This document shows, piece after piece, positions 17,375 through 24,706 of a DNA stretch of 64,000 bases. Under the pieces are notes generated by a model that saw nothing but the letters and a program-made list of their open reading frames with translations, was not told the origin of the DNA and made no database searches. Where the stretch lies: contig NZ_CAJFDC010000036.1 in the NCBI RefSeq assembly GCF_904067045.1, forward strand, positions 575,001 to 639,000, written 5' to 3'. The stretch is from Pseudomonas sp. FEN. Its GTDB lineage: Bacteria; Pseudomonadota; Gammaproteobacteria; Pseudomonadales; Pseudomonadaceae. Made by a program: the position numbers and the translations under genes. Every line of letters starts with the position of its first letter. Position 1 is the first letter of the stretch.

Positions 17375-17450
17375 GAACTGGCTGTTGCATTGGCGTGTAC
17401 GGCCTGGGTGGCGCTTCGGCGAAACAGGATAGGAAGGCTGAACGCTGTCG

Positions 17451-17524
17451 CTGTGGGAGCCGGCTTGCCGGCGATTGCGATGTTACATTCACCACCGCTA
17501 TCGCCGGCAAGCCAGCTCCCACAG
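17451..17524. repeat. Short REP doublet (GGGAGCCGGCTTGCCGGCGA type)
   Basis: CTGTGGGAGCCGGCTTGCCG at the left pairs with GCCGGCAAGCCAGCTCCCAC at the right across a 20-odd bp spacer. It lies between the convergent cdhR and DUF3010 genes. It is a third REP subtype in the window. Confidence 0.75.
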
Positions 17525-17559
17525 TGTTCGCGGTGTCTTGGAAATGGGTTCAAGTCTGC

Positions 17560-17976
17560 TTACTTTTTCATCAGCGCCGCACAGGCCGTTTTATAGGCCT
17601 CATGCTGATATTTGTTCAATGTGGCCGGCAGGGCGAAGTCGAACTTCTTGTTCTGCGCGTTAATGGTCTGTGGCGACAGCAGCGTCACCTCGCAGTTTTC
17701 CAGCAACTGGAAGATCCCTTCGATCTTGAAGGTGGTCGGCCCGCCAGCAAATTCGCCTTTCTTGCTGCGCTTCTTGATGGTAATCCGCTCGATGCCCGCG
17801 TCCTGGACGAACGCCTTGACCTGGGCGGCGAAGGCTTTGACGTTGGCCGCTTCATCATCCTCGTCCAGGGCAATTTTCTTGATGGCGACGGCCATATGCG
17901 CAAGGGCGCTGCCCTGCAAGGTGGCGATGGCGAAGATGGCTTCGCTGCCTTTGATTTCGACGCCGCAGAGGGTCAT
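17560..17976 (-). CDS. DUF3010 family protein
   Basis: A 138-residue soluble protein (start MTLCGVEIKGSEAIFAIATL) resembling DUF3010 proteins, which have an RNase H-like/ribonuclease fold prediction but no established role. The ATG at 17976 was chosen because it begins the conserved strand; the reading frame extends upstream without a ribosome site. Lysine-rich motif ITIKKRSKKGEFAGG is notable. It is followed, not preceded, by any obvious partner; the upstream neighbour on the same strand is a toxin-antitoxin pair 28 bp away, which may be coincidental. Confidence 0.8.
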   Translation of the reverse strand: MTLCGVEIKGSEAIFAIATLQGSALAHMAVAIKKIALDEDDEAANVKAFAAQVKAFVQDAGIERITIKKRSKKGEFAGGPTTFKIEGIFQLLENCEVTLLSPQTINAQNKKFDFALPATLNKYQHEAYKTACAALMKK

Positions 17977-18004
17977 TGGAGTCCTTGGAAAAAAGAGGAA
18001 AGGC

Positions 18005-18328
18005 TTAGAGTTCCAGTTGGTCGGCTTTGATGCCGAAGGCCGCGGCAATTTTCTCGCGGGTCGCCTTGCGGGGCTTGTTCACGGACTCCTGCTGGGCATA
18101 GGCCGGTTGGGAAATCCCCAGGCGCTTGGCCACTTCATCCTGCGTCAGGTCCAGATGCTCACGCCACGCGCGAATGGGAGTGGCGCCATCGACGATGCGG
18201 CTGACGACTTCGTGGGGAATCAAGTCGGCTTCTGTCTGCTGCGCCACGTATTGCGCATAAGGGATGACGACGAACGCCGGCCGCCCGTCGGCACCGTTGA
18301 TGATCTGGATTTCAGTAGGTACGTTCAT
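18005..18328 (-). CDS. Antitoxin with Xre-type helix-turn-helix
   Basis: A 107-residue antitoxin. The N-terminal half (GRPAFVVIPYAQYVAQQ) resembles the toxin-neutralising strand and helix of Phd/RelB-like partners. Residues about 53-107 are an Xre HTH (LDLTQDEVAKRLGISQPAYA, then the recognition helix). Its start overlaps the end of the toxin gene by 17 bp, so the order is toxin first, antitoxin second, as in higBA-like modules. It probably autorepresses through the inverted repeats at 18573-18612. Confidence 0.85.
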   Translation of the reverse strand: MNVPTEIQIINGADGRPAFVVIPYAQYVAQQTEADLIPHEVVSRIVDGATPIRAWREHLDLTQDEVAKRLGISQPAYAQQESVNKPRKATREKIAAAFGIKADQLEL

Positions 18329-18566
18329 CGCGCTTCTTGACCTCTTGAATACTGACTACTTTGATCGTCCCTTCCCAATCGAACAGAATCCTGTAGCGAC
18401 CGACTCGCATACGGTAGCCATAGTCATGCTGACTCAGCGCCTTGACGTTGCTGACGTCCGGCATGCCGCTAAGGATGGTCACTGAATCGCGAATGTGAAC
18501 CTGATCCCGGGAATGCAATCTCAGAAGTTGCCTGGCCGCCTTTCGGGTCCAGAAAATCGTATTCAT
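18312..18566 (-). CDS. RelE/ParE-family toxin
   Basis: An 84-residue RelE-superfamily toxin. The C-terminal half YGYRMRVGRYRILFDW then VVSIQEVKKRDERTY has the arginine-rich strands typical of RelE-like mRNA interferases, and the start MNTIFWTRKAARQLLRL is the usual first helix. RelE fits better than ParE because of the GxYR-type strand and C-terminal RxxxY, though the target is not proven. It is the promoter-proximal gene of a two-gene module with the overlapping antitoxin, inserted between the DUF3010 gene and a membrane protein gene. Confidence 0.85.
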   Translation of the reverse strand: MNTIFWTRKAARQLLRLHSRDQVHIRDSVTILSGMPDVSNVKALSQHDYGYRMRVGRYRILFDWEGTIKVVSIQEVKKRDERTY

Positions 18567-18572
18567 GGGATG

Positions 18573-18612
18573 ATATAAGTTTTTTATAAGAATTGCGAAT
18601 ACTTACTTATAT
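18573..18612. promoter_or_regulatory. Toxin-antitoxin operator/promoter region
   Basis: ATATAAGT (18573-18580) and its exact complement ACTTATAT (18605-18612) flank an AT-rich core with a further TTATAAG. The element begins 7 bp upstream of the toxin start and is far more AT-rich than its surroundings, as expected for an autoregulated type II toxin-antitoxin promoter. Confidence 0.6.
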
Positions 18613-18681
18613 CTTCCCGCAGGACAACGCATGAACATTGTCCTGATGTTACGTCGGCGGGCCAAGCTATTCAGAGGCCAA

Positions 18682-19167
18682 TCAGTAATAGACACTTTCC
18701 TCACGAAACCTGGCCATCTGCCGGTAATTCCAGCACAGCAGGCAGAGACACAGCGCGATCAGGCTCACACTGGCGCTGAAAATGTAGAAATCCGCGCGTT
18801 TGAAGCTGAACTCGCTCTTCAGGCTGTGAAAGCTCGGAAACCAGTCGGAGTAGACGATCTGCACCGGATCACCGATCTGGTATGTCGGGTTCGCCACCAT
18901 CGCGTTCAGCGAAAGAGTGCCCTGGCCTCGGTGGCCCAGTTCGTAGTCGAAGGCGTAGTAGATATCCGTCGGGGAGGCCGGTTTGCGGGTATTGATGACC
19001 TGGGTGATGGTGCCGGTCACTTCCCGTGGCGCCGCCTTGATGGCGGCATACAGCAGCCCGCCGCTCTTGGACAGCGCCGCCATGCCAAAGGCCAGGAAAA
19101 TCAGGAAAAGCAGCAGGACACCCCGGGTAAAGAGGTAGTCCCATTCGGTTTCTCGGGGATTGTACAT
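18682..19167 (-). CDS. Hypothetical membrane protein (DUF3592-like)
   Basis: A 161-residue protein with two membrane helices: residues about 15-36 (FTRGVLLLFLIFLAFGMAAL) and about 127-147 (FYIFSASVSLIALCLCLLCW). A roughly 85-residue domain lies between them (GTITQVINTRKP..., YQIGDPVQIVYS). This resembles DUF3592 proteins, in which an extracytoplasmic beta domain is flanked by helices. No function is known. The gene stands alone, with 115 bp to the toxin gene downstream and 87 bp to the next gene upstream. Confidence 0.75.
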   Translation of the reverse strand: MYNPRETEWDYLFTRGVLLLFLIFLAFGMAALSKSGGLLYAAIKAAPREVTGTITQVINTRKPASPTDIYYAFDYELGHRGQGTLSLNAMVANPTYQIGDPVQIVYSDWFPSFHSLKSEFSFKRADFYIFSASVSLIALCLCLLCWNYRQMARFREESVYY

Positions 19168-19254
19168 TCAAGTTCCTTTTGAATGAGTGAGGTCACTTCC
19201 CAGTCTAGCCGCTGTCCGGCGTTTTTGCCGGCATGGCGAGCCATGCGCGGACAT

Positions 19255-20031
19255 TCAGTCCATGGTTTTACGCAGATCGAGCATGATCTGGTCGACGTAA
19301 TCGACACGGATAATGCCCAAGCGCGGAAACTCGAAATCCAGGATCACATACAGCACGCAGACCATTACCAGCGCATAACCCAGGCTGTGCAGCCAGTTGC
19401 GGGTGGCCGTGCCGGCCATGCCATAGCCGATGAACAGGGCGCTGATCTGGGTCAGGGCGATCAACATCAGGTAGATGACCAGCGGTGGGTGAGTCTCCGA
19501 CGCCACGGCGCGGGTGGTGGTGATATCGATCATCTGGTTGAGCGCCTGCAGCAGATTGGCGCCCAGCGTCGGGGTGGGCATCTGTGGCAGTACGGCGACC
19601 GTCTGTTTCCATAGCTCCAGTTGCAAGGCGACGGCCCGTGCGTTGTCGTGGCTGGAAAGGTCGATTTCGTTCAGGTCGCGATAGTAGGCGATGCGCGCAT
19701 CCACGTAGTCGCGAAACACCTGGCGCAAGGCCGGTTGACTGGCCGGCGGCATCAGGTCCAGGCGCAGCCAGGCGGTGCCCATGGCGTTGGTTTCCTCGAC
19801 GATCAGGTTGCGCCGGATGTCCAGCCGGGTGGCCGCGCCGGAAAAGGTAAAGGCGATCAACAGCGCCAGCAGGCCGAAGACCGCGCCCTCGATGGCACCG
19901 ATCCCGGTTCGGGCGCCCTCGGGGTCGAGGGCCAGGTGCCGGGCACCGATCCGTCGACCGATTTCGATGAACAGCACAATGGCGACGAAAATCGCCAGGG
20001 CATACCACGGAATGGCTGAAAGTGAGCGCAT
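19255..20031 (-). CDS. DUF4239-like membrane protein (bestrophin-like)
   Basis: A 258-residue integral membrane protein. It has two N-terminal helices (about 6-25 and 45-66, VFGLLALLIAFTFSGAATRL) and two C-terminal helices (about 183-203 and 213-235), with a soluble helical middle (residues 75-180). The pattern IEEARTG.../FSGAATRLDIRRNLIVEETNA is typical of DUF4239 proteins, annotated bestrophin-like, with unknown transport role. No operon partner is evident. Confidence 0.8.
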   Translation of the reverse strand: MRSLSAIPWYALAIFVAIVLFIEIGRRIGARHLALDPEGARTGIGAIEGAVFGLLALLIAFTFSGAATRLDIRRNLIVEETNAMGTAWLRLDLMPPASQPALRQVFRDYVDARIAYYRDLNEIDLSSHDNARAVALQLELWKQTVAVLPQMPTPTLGANLLQALNQMIDITTTRAVASETHPPLVIYLMLIALTQISALFIGYGMAGTATRNWLHSLGYALVMVCVLYVILDFEFPRLGIIRVDYVDQIMLDLRKTMD

Positions 20032-20117
20032 GCGAAAATCCTGTGATTATCGTCAACGACTCGCCTGTACAGCCAATTCAGGACGGGTTGTGCAGCAGTG
20101 TAGACAGCCGCCCGGGA

Positions 20118-20519
20118 CTATTCCTGGGCGATCGACTCAAGAAACTCCGACCGTTCGTCGCTCTTGCTCGCGAGGCAGTCGTACTGGTCGATGGTGAACG
20201 CCTTGGTCCCGGGTTTGGCCGGCAGCGGCGCGATGGCGCAATCGGCATCCCGCGACTTGGTCCAGAGCTGTTGGGCGGTCTGCAGTTTGCCGGTGATGTC
20301 GGCCAGTTGCGCCTTGTCGTTGGTATATTGCGATTTGACCCGTTCCAGCAGCGCGTCGAAGTTCTCCTTGAGCAACTGTTCGGCGGTGTTCTTGCTGTAG
20401 GTGGCGCATTCCAGGGTCTGCTGGTCATTTTCGACCGCGTCGCAGGGCGAGTTGTCCGCGTCTTCAGCCGCGTGGACCCCCAGGCTGACGAGGGCCAAAG
20501 CCAGGAAAATCGATTTCAT
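20118..20519 (-). CDS. Periplasmic lysozyme-inhibitor LprI-like protein
   Basis: A 133-residue secreted protein. The signal peptide MKSIFLALALVSLGVHA is followed by an LprI/DUF1311 domain with paired cysteines (DNSPCDAVENDQQTLECATYS and RDADCAIAP...QYDCLASK), a pattern seen in lysozyme-inhibitor LprI homologues. The ATG at 20519 was chosen because it begins the signal peptide. LprI-like proteins often accompany unrelated genes, and inhibition of lysozyme is not assured for every member. The gene is divergent from the dipeptidase gene. Confidence 0.78.
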   Translation of the reverse strand: MKSIFLALALVSLGVHAAEDADNSPCDAVENDQQTLECATYSKNTAEQLLKENFDALLERVKSQYTNDKAQLADITGKLQTAQQLWTKSRDADCAIAPLPAKPGTKAFTIDQYDCLASKSDERSEFLESIAQE

Positions 20520-20788
20520 TGCGGCGTCCCGATCCTTGATAAAAATGGGTGGCAGAGCGATGGAGGGCAATTCTGTCTCAAGCTCGCGCCAAAGAATAGT
20601 CGTACATGGACAAGTACTTGAACCTGTGACCCTGAAATCCTCGCGGCAGCGACCCTTTGTCGCGGATTGACGCTTTCGGCAATTCCCCTGTCGTTTTTGC
20701 ACCCGGCTCTCGCGCCCTCGGGGCATATGCTGATCCCAAAGCGCCGGCAGACGATTCGGCGCGTGAATCGCCAATAGGGGACAGCCTG

Positions 20789-21766
20789 ATGAGCCCAGCC
20801 GAACTGCACGCCGACAGCATCGTTATCGACGGGCTGATCATTGCCAAGTGGAACCGCGAACTGTTCGAGGACATGCGCAAAGGCGGGCTGACCGCTGCCA
20901 ACTGCACCGTGTCGGTGTGGGAAGGGTTCCAGGCCACCATCAACAGTATCGCTTCGAGCCAGAAGCTGATCCGCGAGAACAGCGACCTGGTGATGCCGGT
21001 GCGTACCACCGCCGATATCCGCAAGGCCAAGGAGTTGGGCAAGACCGGTATCCTGTTCGGCTTCCAGAATGCCCACGCCTTCGAAGACCAGATCGGCTAT
21101 GTCGAGATCTTCAAGCAGCTGGGCGTCGGCATTGTGCAGATGTGCTACAACACCCAGAACCTGGTCGGCACCGGCTGCTATGAGCGTGACGGTGGCCTGT
21201 CCGGCTTCGGTCGCGAGATCGTCGCCGAAATGAATCGCGTCGGGGTGATGTGCGACCTGTCCCACGTCGGCTCCAAGACCTCCGAGGAAGTCATTCTCGA
21301 ATCGAAAAAGCCGGTCTGCTACTCCCACTGCCTGCCGTCGGGGCTCAAGGAGCACCCGCGCAACAAGTCCGATGCGGAATTGAAGTTCATTGCCGACCAT
21401 GGCGGTTTTGTCGGTGTGACCATGTTCGCGCCGTTCCTCGCCAAGGGCATCGATTCGACCATTGACGACTACGCCGAAGCCATCGAATACACCATGAACA
21501 TCGTCGGTGAAGACGCCATCGGCATCGGCACCGACTTCACCCAGGGGCATGGCCAGGACTTCTTCGAATACCTGACCCACGACAAGGGCTACGCCCGTCG
21601 TCTGACCAGCTTCGGCAAGATCATCAACCCGCTGGGCATCCGCACCGTGGGCGAGTTCCCCAACCTCACCGAGACCCTGCTCAAGCGCGGTCACAGCGAG
21701 CGCGTGGTGCGCAAGATCATGGGCGAAAACTGGGTCAACGTCCTCAAGGACGTCTGGGGCGAATAA
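20789..21766 (+). CDS. Membrane-dipeptidase family (M19) zinc peptidase
   Basis: A 325-residue renal-dipeptidase-like TIM-barrel metalloprotein. The start MSPAELHADSIVIDGL follows AGGGGA at good spacing. Zinc-ligand segments are visible in GFQNAHAFED, CDLSHVGSKTSEEV and CYSHCLPSGLKEHPRNK, though the usual HxD opening is altered (IDGLIIAKWN), so the substrate may be unusual. It is the first gene of a plus-strand run that continues into DUF5943, dgcA and dgcB, the same position as PA5396. A role with dimethylglycine genes is inferred from position only. Confidence 0.88.
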   Translation: MSPAELHADSIVIDGLIIAKWNRELFEDMRKGGLTAANCTVSVWEGFQATINSIASSQKLIRENSDLVMPVRTTADIRKAKELGKTGILFGFQNAHAFEDQIGYVEIFKQLGVGIVQMCYNTQNLVGTGCYERDGGLSGFGREIVAEMNRVGVMCDLSHVGSKTSEEVILESKKPVCYSHCLPSGLKEHPRNKSDAELKFIADHGGFVGVTMFAPFLAKGIDSTIDDYAEAIEYTMNIVGEDAIGIGTDFTQGHGQDFFEYLTHDKGYARRLTSFGKIINPLGIRTVGEFPNLTETLLKRGHSERVVRKIMGENWVNVLKDVWGE

Positions 21767-21862
21767 AGCCGCGGTCCTTTCCCACCTGACAACACACCCC
21801 GCGCGCCGGTCGCGCAGGGCGTAAGCGGCCAGCCGCAATCAATGAATTCTGGAGTGTTACCC

Positions 21863-22393
21863 ATGGCTAAGATCGCCCCGCAACTGCCTATCGAAGTCGA
21901 CAGCGAAACCGGTGTCTGGACTTCCGATGCCCTGCCGATGCTCTACGTGCCACGGCACTTCTTCGTCAACAACCATATGGGTATCGAAGAAGTCCTGGGC
22001 GCCGAAGCCTACGCCGAGATCCTCTACAAGGCCGGCTACAAGTCCGCCTGGCACTGGTGTGAAAAAGAAGCCGAATGCCATGGCCTGGAAGGCGTCGCGG
22101 TGTTCGAGCACTACATGAAGCGCTTGTCGCAACGCGGCTGGGGCCTGTTCAAGATCCAGGACATCGACCTGGACAAGGGCACCGCCAGCGTCAAGCTCGA
22201 GCACTCGGCGTTCGTCTACGTCTACGGCAAGGTCGGGCGCAAGGTCGACTATATGTTCACCGGTTGGTTCGCTGGGGCCATGGACCAGATCCTGGCCGCC
22301 CGTGGCAGCAAGATCCGCACCGTTGCCGAGCAGGTCTATGGCGGCTCCGAAGAAGGTCACGACGATGGCCTGTTCACTGTCAAGCCGTTGTAA
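21863..22393 (+). CDS. DUF5943 protein next to dgcA
   Basis: A 176-residue protein (start MAKIAPQLPIEVDSETGVWT) of the DUF5943/4-vinyl-reductase-like (V4R) type, matching PA5397 of P. aeruginosa, which also precedes dgcA. The conserved centre AGYKSAWHWCEKEAECHGLEG holds two cysteines and a histidine that could bind metal. The C-terminal YMFTGWFAGAMDQIL is hydrophobic, but not a clear membrane helix. GGAG precedes the ATG. It is 15 bp from dgcA, so it is co-transcribed and probably assists dimethylglycine demethylation. The biochemical role is unknown. Confidence 0.85.
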   Translation: MAKIAPQLPIEVDSETGVWTSDALPMLYVPRHFFVNNHMGIEEVLGAEAYAEILYKAGYKSAWHWCEKEAECHGLEGVAVFEHYMKRLSQRGWGLFKIQDIDLDKGTASVKLEHSAFVYVYGKVGRKVDYMFTGWFAGAMDQILAARGSKIRTVAEQVYGGSEEGHDDGLFTVKPL

Positions 22394-22408
22394 GTCGAGG
22401 ATCGCATT

Positions 22409-24469
22409 ATGGCTTTCGAAGCTATGTTCCAGCCGATCCAGATCGGCAAACTGACCATCCGCAACCGCGTGCTCAGTACCGCCCACGCCGAGGTGTATGC
22501 CACCGACGGCGGGATGACCACCGAACGTTATATCCGTTATTACGAAGAGAAGGCCAAGGGCGGCATCGGCCTGGCGATCTGCGGCGGTTCGTCGGTGGTG
22601 GCGATCGACAGCCCGCAAGAATGGTGGAGCTCGGTGAACCTGTCCACCGACCGTATCATTCCGCACTTCCAGAACCTCGCCGACGCGATGCACAAGCATG
22701 GCGCCAAGATCATGATCCAGATTACCCACATGGGCCGGCGCTCGCGTTGGGACGGCTTCAACTGGCCGACCCTGATGTCGCCCTCGGGCGTGCGCGAGCC
22801 GGTGCACCGTGCCACTTGCAAGACCATCGAGCCGGAAGAGATCTGGCGGGTGATCGGCAACTACGCCCAGGCCGCGCGCCGGGCCAAGGAGGGCGGCCTG
22901 GACGGCGTCGAACTGTCCGCCGTGCACCAGCACATGATCGACCAGTTCTGGAGCCCGCGGGTCAACAAGCGCACCGACGAATGGGGCGGTACCTTCGAAG
23001 GCCGGATGAAGTTCGGCCTGGAAGTGCTCAAGGCCGTGCGCAAGGAAGTCGGCGACGATTTCTGCGTCGGCATGCGTATCTGCGGTGACGAATTCCACCC
23101 GGACGGCCTGTCCCACGAGGACATGAAGCAGATCGCCAAGTATTACGACGACACCGGCATGCTCGATTTCCTCGGCGTGGTCGGCTCGGGTTGCGACACC
23201 CACAACACCCTGGCCAACGTGATTCCGAACATGAGCTTCCCGCCGGAGCCGTTCCTGCACCTGGCGGCCGGGATCAAGGAAGTGGTCAAGGTTCCGGTGC
23301 TGCACGCGCAGAACATCAAGGACCCGAACCAGGCCACGCGGATCCTCGAAGGCGGTTATGTCGACATGGTCGGCATGACCCGCGCGCATATCGCCGACCC
23401 GCACCTGATCGCCAAGATCAAGATGGGCCAGATCGACCAGATCAAGCAATGCGTCGGCGCCAACTACTGCATCGACCGCCAGTACCAGGGCCTGGACGTG
23501 CTGTGCATCCAGAACGCCGCGACCTCCCGGGAATATATGGGTGTGCCGCACATCATCGAAAAATCCACCGGGGTCAAGCGCAAGGTGGTGATCGTCGGTG
23601 CCGGTCCCGCCGGGATGGAGGCCGCTCGCGTGGCCGCCGAACGTGGGCACGATGTGACCCTGTTCGAGAAAAAAGATGCCATCGGTGGGCAGATCACCAC
23701 GGCTTCGAAAGCGCCGCAGCGTGACCAGATCGCCGGTATCACCCGCTGGTTCCAGCTGGAGCTGGCACGCCTGAAGGTCGACTTGCGCCTGGGCACCGCC
23801 GCTGACGCGGCGACTATCCTCGACCTGCGTCCGGATATCGTGGTGCTGGCCGTCGGCGGGCATCCGTACCTGGAACAGAACGAGCACTGGGGCGCCGCCG
23901 AAGGGCTGGTGGTCAGCAGCTGGGACGTGCTCGATGGCAAGGTCGCACCGGGCAAGAACGTGCTGGTCTACGACACCATCTGCGAGTTCACCGGTATGTC
24001 GGTGGCCGACTTCCTCGCCGACAAGGGCAGCCAGGTGGAAATCGTCACCGACGATATCAAGCCGGGCGTGGCGATTGGCGGTACGTCGTTCCCGACCTAC
24101 TACCGCAGCATGTACCCGAAAGAAGTGATCATGACCGGCGACATGATGCTGGAAAAGGTCTATCGCGAGGGCGACAAGCTGGTGGCGGTGCTGGAGAACG
24201 AATACACCGGTGCCAAGGAAGAGCGGGTGGTCGACCAGGTGGTGGTGGAGAACGGCGTGCGGCCGGACGAGGAAATCTATTACGGGCTCAAGGAAGGTTC
24301 GCGCAACAAGGGCCAGATCGATGTCGAAGCCTTGTTCGCGATCAAGCCGCAACCTTCGCTGAGCGAGTCGGGTGATGGCTACCTGCTGTTCCGCATCGGC
24401 GACTGTGTGGCCCAGCGCAACACGCACGCGGCGATCTATGACGCGTTGCGTCTGTGCAAGGATTTCTAA
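22409..24469 (+). CDS. dgcA: Dimethylglycine demethylase subunit DgcA
   Basis: A flavoenzyme related to trimethylamine dehydrogenase that demethylates dimethylglycine to sarcosine. Residues 1-340 are an Old-Yellow-Enzyme-like TIM barrel. Cluster-binding cysteines follow at C348, C354 and C366, then a pyridine-nucleotide/FAD-like domain from about 392 (VVIVGAGPAGMEAARVAA) to the end. The canonical CxxC of the family is CVGA here (Ala351), so one of the four cysteines seen in trimethylamine dehydrogenase is absent at that position. At 686 residues it is full length. dgcB follows after a REP-bearing gap of 237 bp. Confidence 0.95.
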   Translation: MAFEAMFQPIQIGKLTIRNRVLSTAHAEVYATDGGMTTERYIRYYEEKAKGGIGLAICGGSSVVAIDSPQEWWSSVNLSTDRIIPHFQNLADAMHKHGAKIMIQITHMGRRSRWDGFNWPTLMSPSGVREPVHRATCKTIEPEEIWRVIGNYAQAARRAKEGGLDGVELSAVHQHMIDQFWSPRVNKRTDEWGGTFEGRMKFGLEVLKAVRKEVGDDFCVGMRICGDEFHPDGLSHEDMKQIAKYYDDTGMLDFLGVVGSGCDTHNTLANVIPNMSFPPEPFLHLAAGIKEVVKVPVLHAQNIKDPNQATRILEGGYVDMVGMTRAHIADPHLIAKIKMGQIDQIKQCVGANYCIDRQYQGLDVLCIQNAATSREYMGVPHIIEKSTGVKRKVVIVGAGPAGMEAARVAAERGHDVTLFEKKDAIGGQITTASKAPQRDQIAGITRWFQLELARLKVDLRLGTAADAATILDLRPDIVVLAVGGHPYLEQNEHWGAAEGLVVSSWDVLDGKVAPGKNVLVYDTICEFTGMSVADFLADKGSQVEIVTDDIKPGVAIGGTSFPTYYRSMYPKEVIMTGDMMLEKVYREGDKLVAVLENEYTGAKEERVVDQVVVENGVRPDEEIYYGLKEGSRNKGQIDVEALFAIKPQPSLSESGDGYLLFRIGDCVAQRNTHAAIYDALRLCKDF

Positions 24470-24505
24470 CGGCATCACACCCTCACCTGTGGCGGGGGGC
24501 TTGTT

Positions 24506-24635
24506 GTGGCGAGGGGGCTTGCCCCCGTTGGGCTGCGAAGCGGCCCCAAATCAGGCAACACGGTTCGTCAGGGAACAGCCGGTAGCCGGTTTTACGACTG
24601 CTTCGCAGCCGAACGGGGGCAAGCCCCCTCGCCAC
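24506..24635. repeat. REP doublet between dgcA and dgcB
   Basis: Inverted halves GTGGCGAGGGGGCTTGCCCC and GGGGCAAGCCCCCTCGCCAC with an internal pair of smaller stems, placed inside the dgcA-dgcB operon. Confidence 0.85.
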
Positions 24636-24706
24636 AAGTAGGTGCATCGCTTTCACCGGCATGCATATGAACCCTTGCAAGACCCGAGGTCTTTGGGAGC
24701 TGCACC

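Noticed and set aside
21857..24478. 873-codon open frame antisense to dgcA
   Set aside because: Same shadow effect. It spans both the DUF5943 gene and dgcA and ignores their boundaries, and no domain is recognisable.
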